Assembly (NCBI RefSeq): GCF_900094925.1
Contig: NZ_FMAY01000006.1
Span: 248,001-312,000 of the forward strand
Direction: 5' to 3'
DNA length: 64,000 nt
Source of the DNA: Kosakonia oryzendophytica
GTDB lineage: Bacteria > Pseudomonadota > Gammaproteobacteria > Enterobacterales > Enterobacteriaceae
Below, piece after piece: positions 61,469 through 64,000 of the stretch. The notes beneath the pieces are model-generated. The model saw nothing but the letters and a program-made list of their open reading frames with translations, made no database searches and had not been told where the DNA came from. Both the position numbers and the translations under genes were made by a program. The first letter of the stretch is position 1; each line of letters begins with the position of its first letter.

Positions 61469-61496
61469 AAAATGCCCGGTCAGACCGGGCATTTTC
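61469..61496. terminator. Bidirectional terminator between malQ and gntT
   Basis: Stem AATGCCCGGT/ACCGGGCATT with a CAG loop, T-run on both strands (TTTT, and TTTTTA on the minus strand). Confidence 0.92.
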
Positions 61497-61523
61497 ATCT
61501 TGTCAGGAGGGACCTGCGTTTTA

Positions 61524-62840
61524 TCAGACCACCATTCCCAGCAGCAAGCATCCTACCAGGCCGCACACGGAGATAATGGTTTCCAGCGCGGACCAGGAAC
61601 GCATGGTCTCACCGATAGTCAGGTTGAAATACTCTTTGAACAACCAGAAACCCGGATCGTTCACATGGGAGAAGATCACGCTACCGGAGCCCACGGCAAT
61701 CACCATCAATTCCGGGCTTACCCCGGTGGTGGCAATCAGCGGCGCGGCAATACCGCCTGCGGTGATCGCCGCCACGGTTGCAGATCCGAGCGCAATACGC
61801 AGGACGGCAGCGATAGACCACGCCATAAACAGCGGAGAGAGGTTGGTGGAGTGCATCATGGCGGCAATGTATTTATCCACGCCGCTATCGACCAGAACCT
61901 GCTTGAACGCGCCGCCGCCGCCGATGATCAGCAGCATCATGGCGATGATTTTGATAGAGCTGGTCAGGGTGTCGTTAATGTCGTCCATTGAACGACCACG
62001 GTTCAGGCCAAAGGTGAAGACCGCAATCAGGACGGCGATCATCGTTGCCATCACCGGGTCGCCAAAGAACTCGGCATACGGAAGGATAGCGTGACCTTTC
62101 GGCAGCACCATCTCCGCTACCGCGCGCAACGCCATCAGGATCACCGGTACCAGAGAGGTCCAGACGCTGACGCCAAAGCCTGGCATCTCTTCTTCGGTAA
62201 AGGTTTTGGTGTTGTACAGACCTTCAGGAATCGGCTTATCAATGCTTTTCAGGAAGCGCGCATATACCGGGCCTGCGAGGATCACCGTCGGGATACCGAG
62301 CAGCGTACCGTAAAGCAGGGTTTTCCCCATGTCCGCATGGAAAATGGTGGCAATGGCGGTCGGACCTGGGTGCGGTGGCAGGAAACCATGCGTGACGGAC
62401 AGCGCAGCGGCCATGGGCACACCGATATAGAGCAGCGGAATACGTGCAGACGCGGCAATCGTGAACACCAGCGGCAGCAACAGTACAAAGCCCACTTCAT
62501 AGAACAGGGCGAAACCGACGGTAAAACCGGTTAACACCACGGCCCACTGAATGTGTTTACGGCCGAATTTCTCAATGAGCGTCGTGGCAATGCGCTGCGC
62601 GCCGCCGCAATCCGCCAGCAGTTTACCCAGCATGGCGCCGAAGCCCATGATCAGCGCAAGACTACCCAGCGTTCCACCGACTCCGGCTTTAATGGATTTG
62701 ATCACCGCGTCCAACGGCATGCCCTGCATCATCCCGACGGCGAGCGCCACCAGGATCAGGGCAATAAACCCGTTGAGTTTAAAACGGATCATTAACAGCA
62801 ATAAAAGGGCGACACCGATAGCGACAATGACTAATGGCAT
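61524..62840 (-). CDS. gntT: GntT, high-affinity gluconate transporter
   Basis: A 438-residue Gnt-family proton symporter with 12-14 membrane helices. GFLPPHPGPTAIATIFHADMGKTLLYG, GGGGAFKQVLVDSGVDKYIAAMMH and VIFSHVNDPGFWLFKEYFNLTIGET match GntT rather than GntU. It imports gluconate at low concentration for GntK. Two GntR operators exactly 120 bp apart lie upstream, so repression by the GntR encoded at 35.1 kb is expected. Convergent with malQ. Confidence 0.97.
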   Translation of the reverse strand: MPLVIVAIGVALLLLLMIRFKLNGFIALILVALAVGMMQGMPLDAVIKSIKAGVGGTLGSLALIMGFGAMLGKLLADCGGAQRIATTLIEKFGRKHIQWAVVLTGFTVGFALFYEVGFVLLLPLVFTIAASARIPLLYIGVPMAAALSVTHGFLPPHPGPTAIATIFHADMGKTLLYGTLLGIPTVILAGPVYARFLKSIDKPIPEGLYNTKTFTEEEMPGFGVSVWTSLVPVILMALRAVAEMVLPKGHAILPYAEFFGDPVMATMIAVLIAVFTFGLNRGRSMDDINDTLTSSIKIIAMMLLIIGGGGAFKQVLVDSGVDKYIAAMMHSTNLSPLFMAWSIAAVLRIALGSATVAAITAGGIAAPLIATTGVSPELMVIAVGSGSVIFSHVNDPGFWLFKEYFNLTIGETMRSWSALETIISVCGLVGCLLLGMVV

Positions 62841-62999
62841 GATTTACCTGGCCTTTAATTTGTTATGGGTAACGTCATTCTTTTTTGGCAGTCCCTTAAT
62901 GCTCCAGGGTACGAAACAGCGGGCTGCCGCACCGTTACGGCTTACATCCATAACTCAAAATTGTAGCTGGATGTTGTTGTCTTGTGGGTGCTGACTGAA

Positions 63000-63135
63000 A
63001 TGATACGGGTAACATCTATGGGAAGAGAATCACCAGGCGGATCTAAATGTGAGAACTGAGACATCCGTCATATTAACGCGAGTAAACTAACCACAATGAA
63101 AAAGCGATCTGTGATGACAAGGATACGGGTAACAG
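63000..63135 (-). promoter_or_regulatory. gntT control region with two GntR operators
   Basis: ATGATACGGGTAACAT (63000-63015) and AGGATACGGGTAACAG (63120-63135) are near-identical GntR operators, 120 bp apart. The upper one covers a minus-strand -10-like TATCCT (63119-63124), so the lower one would lie about 120 nt into the leader, as reported for E. coli gntT. The leader would then be nearly 290 nt. The rest of 62841-63251 holds no gene. Confidence 0.85.
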
Positions 63136-63166
63136 CGAGGGGTATATGACTTAACCGGGGAGGCAT

Positions 63167-63226
63167 CGCCAGATGGCGGGGGACGGGCATCTGGCGCAAG
63201 ACCCGGTAAGCGAAGCGCCACCGGGC
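63167..63226. repeat. REP/BIME-like palindromic element
   Basis: Two adjacent GC-rich hairpins: CGCCAGATG/CATCTGGCG (63167-63196) and CCCGGT/ACCGGG (63202-63225, containing AAGCGAAGCGCC). The composition is typical of enterobacterial REP sequences. It lies 3' of nfuA and upstream of the gntT promoter and may protect or terminate the nfuA transcript. Confidence 0.7.
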
Positions 63227-63251
63227 CTGTATGCGACAACGGGAGTAAGGC

Positions 63252-63827
63252 TTAGTAGTAGGAGTGCTCGCCGCGTTGGTGCTCGGTCAGATCGCGCACG
63301 CCTTTCAGTTCCGGGAATTCGGTCAGCAGCTGCTTCTCGATCCCCTCTTTCAGCGTGACGTCGACCATAGAACAACCGTTACAGCCGCCGCCAAATTGCA
63401 AAATGGCGTAGCCTTCATCGGTGATTTCCATCAGCGATACACGGCCGCCGTGGCCGGCGAGTTGAGGATTAATTTGCGACTGCAGCAGATACTCCACGCG
63501 TTCCATCAGCGGGGCGTCGTCAGAGACCTTACGCATTTTTGCATTCGGCGCTTTCAGCGTGAGCTGGGAACCCAACTGGTCGGTAACAAAATCGATTTCC
63601 GCATCTTCCAGATACGGCGCGCTCAGTTCGTCGACGTAGGCGATCAACTGCTCAAATTTCAGTGCGGTGTCGCTTGCTTCAACCGCGTCCGGTGGGCAAT
63701 AGGAGACGCCGCACTCGGCGTTTGGCGTACCCGGGTTAATCACAAATACGCGGATTTGTGTCCCTTCTTCCTGATTTGCCAGCAGTTTAACAAAATGCGC
63801 CTGGGCTGCGTCGGAGATACGGATCAT
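63252..63827 (-). CDS. nfuA: NfuA, Fe-S cluster carrier protein
   Basis: A 191-residue protein: a degenerate A-type carrier domain at the N-terminus (without its Cys ligands) and a C-terminal Nfu domain with [18 protein letters not shown], whose CxxC (C149, C152) binds a 4Fe-4S cluster at the dimer interface. It delivers clusters to apo-proteins and restores lipoyl synthase LipA in E. coli. It lies 58 bp downstream of gntX on the same strand. Confidence 0.98.
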   Translation of the reverse strand: MIRISDAAQAHFVKLLANQEEGTQIRVFVINPGTPNAECGVSYCPPDAVEASDTALKFEQLIAYVDELSAPYLEDAEIDFVTDQLGSQLTLKAPNAKMRKVSDDAPLMERVEYLLQSQINPQLAGHGGRVSLMEITDEGYAILQFGGGCNGCSMVDVTLKEGIEKQLLTEFPELKGVRDLTEHQRGEHSYY

Positions 63828-63885
63828 AGCAATGGCCTAATAGTTGACTATTTTACTTGGTTATAATACGCCCATCATCGAGGGT

Positions 63886-64000
63886 CTACAAGGTTCGACA
63901 CAGGCACCATACCTGAACAGTCGCTGCGCCGCTGCGTAAAAGCAGGCGGGTGATTTCTGCAACAGTACTGCCGGTCGTGACGACATCATCCACCACGACG
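63886..64000 (-). CDS. gntX: GntX, phosphoribosyltransferase-like protein, 3' end (partial)
   Basis: Only the last 37 codons plus stop are in the window: VVVDDVVTTGSTVAEITRLL to QVWCLCRTL. VDDVVTTGST is the PRPP-binding motif of type I phosphoribosyltransferases, and the CLCRTL end matches ComF/GntX proteins. E. coli GntX (YhgH) is linked to DNA uptake for use as a nutrient and, by name, to gluconate metabolism; its biochemistry is unclear. The 5' end lies beyond the right edge. Confidence 0.9.
   Translation of the reverse strand, partial: VVVDDVVTTGSTVAEITRLLLRSGAATVQVWCLCRTL

Overview
The window is a stretch of a chromosome from the family Enterobacteriaceae, from an Enterobacter/Kosakonia/Citrobacter-like relative of Escherichia coli. 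Most proteins are recognisable as close counterparts of the E. coli proteins encoded between the acpT-nik region and gntX, in almost the same order. Species cannot be settled from the sequence alone. Identities and comparisons with E. coli or plasmid R1 rest on remembered family knowledge and visible motifs, not on a database search.

Layout. 1-2.06 kb: the promoter-proximal end of an aryl-polyene-type (type II fatty acid/polyketide-like) pigment operon running off the left edge: O-methyltransferase, ketosynthase-like chain length factor, acyltransferase. Next come a small lipoprotein gene and an AT-rich spacer. 3-11.1 kb: yhhT, yhhS, dcrB, yhhQ, tusA, zntA (with a ZntR promoter), yhhN, yhhL, rsmD. 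11.3-15.5 kb: ftsY-ftsE-ftsX and rpoH, with a sigma-E promoter overlapping DnaA boxes. 15.8-24.3 kb: a PuuE/GabT-type aminotransferase, livJ, panM and livKHMGF. 24.3-24.8 kb: a complete plasmid-R1-like hok/mok/sok type I toxin-antitoxin locus, which is the main accessory element. 25-29.9 kb: the phosphate-regulated ugpBAECQ operon. 29.9-35 kb: yhhA, ggt, yhhY, the Fur-regulated sRNA RyhB, yhhX, yhhW. 35.1-38.1 kb: gntR-gntK-gntU. 38.3-40.2 kb: yhgN and asd. 40.4-49.9 kb: glgBXCAP. 49.9-53.6 kb: glpD facing glpEGR. 53.7-61.5 kb: malT and malPQ, divergent. 61.5-64 kb: gntT, nfuA and the 3' end of gntX.

How the genes work together. The right half is a carbon-storage and carbon-uptake block. It covers glycogen synthesis and breakdown (glg), maltodextrin breakdown (malPQ under MalT), glycerol-3-phosphate oxidation (glpD under GlpR) and gluconate import and phosphorylation (gntT, gntU and gntK under GntR). 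GntR operators are visible both at gntKU and 27 kb away at gntT. CRP-like sites lie at the gnt and mal promoters. The left half holds cell division and SRP targeting, heat shock, branched-chain amino acid import, zinc efflux and tRNA thiolation genes. No rRNA, tRNA, CRISPR array or insertion sequence was seen.
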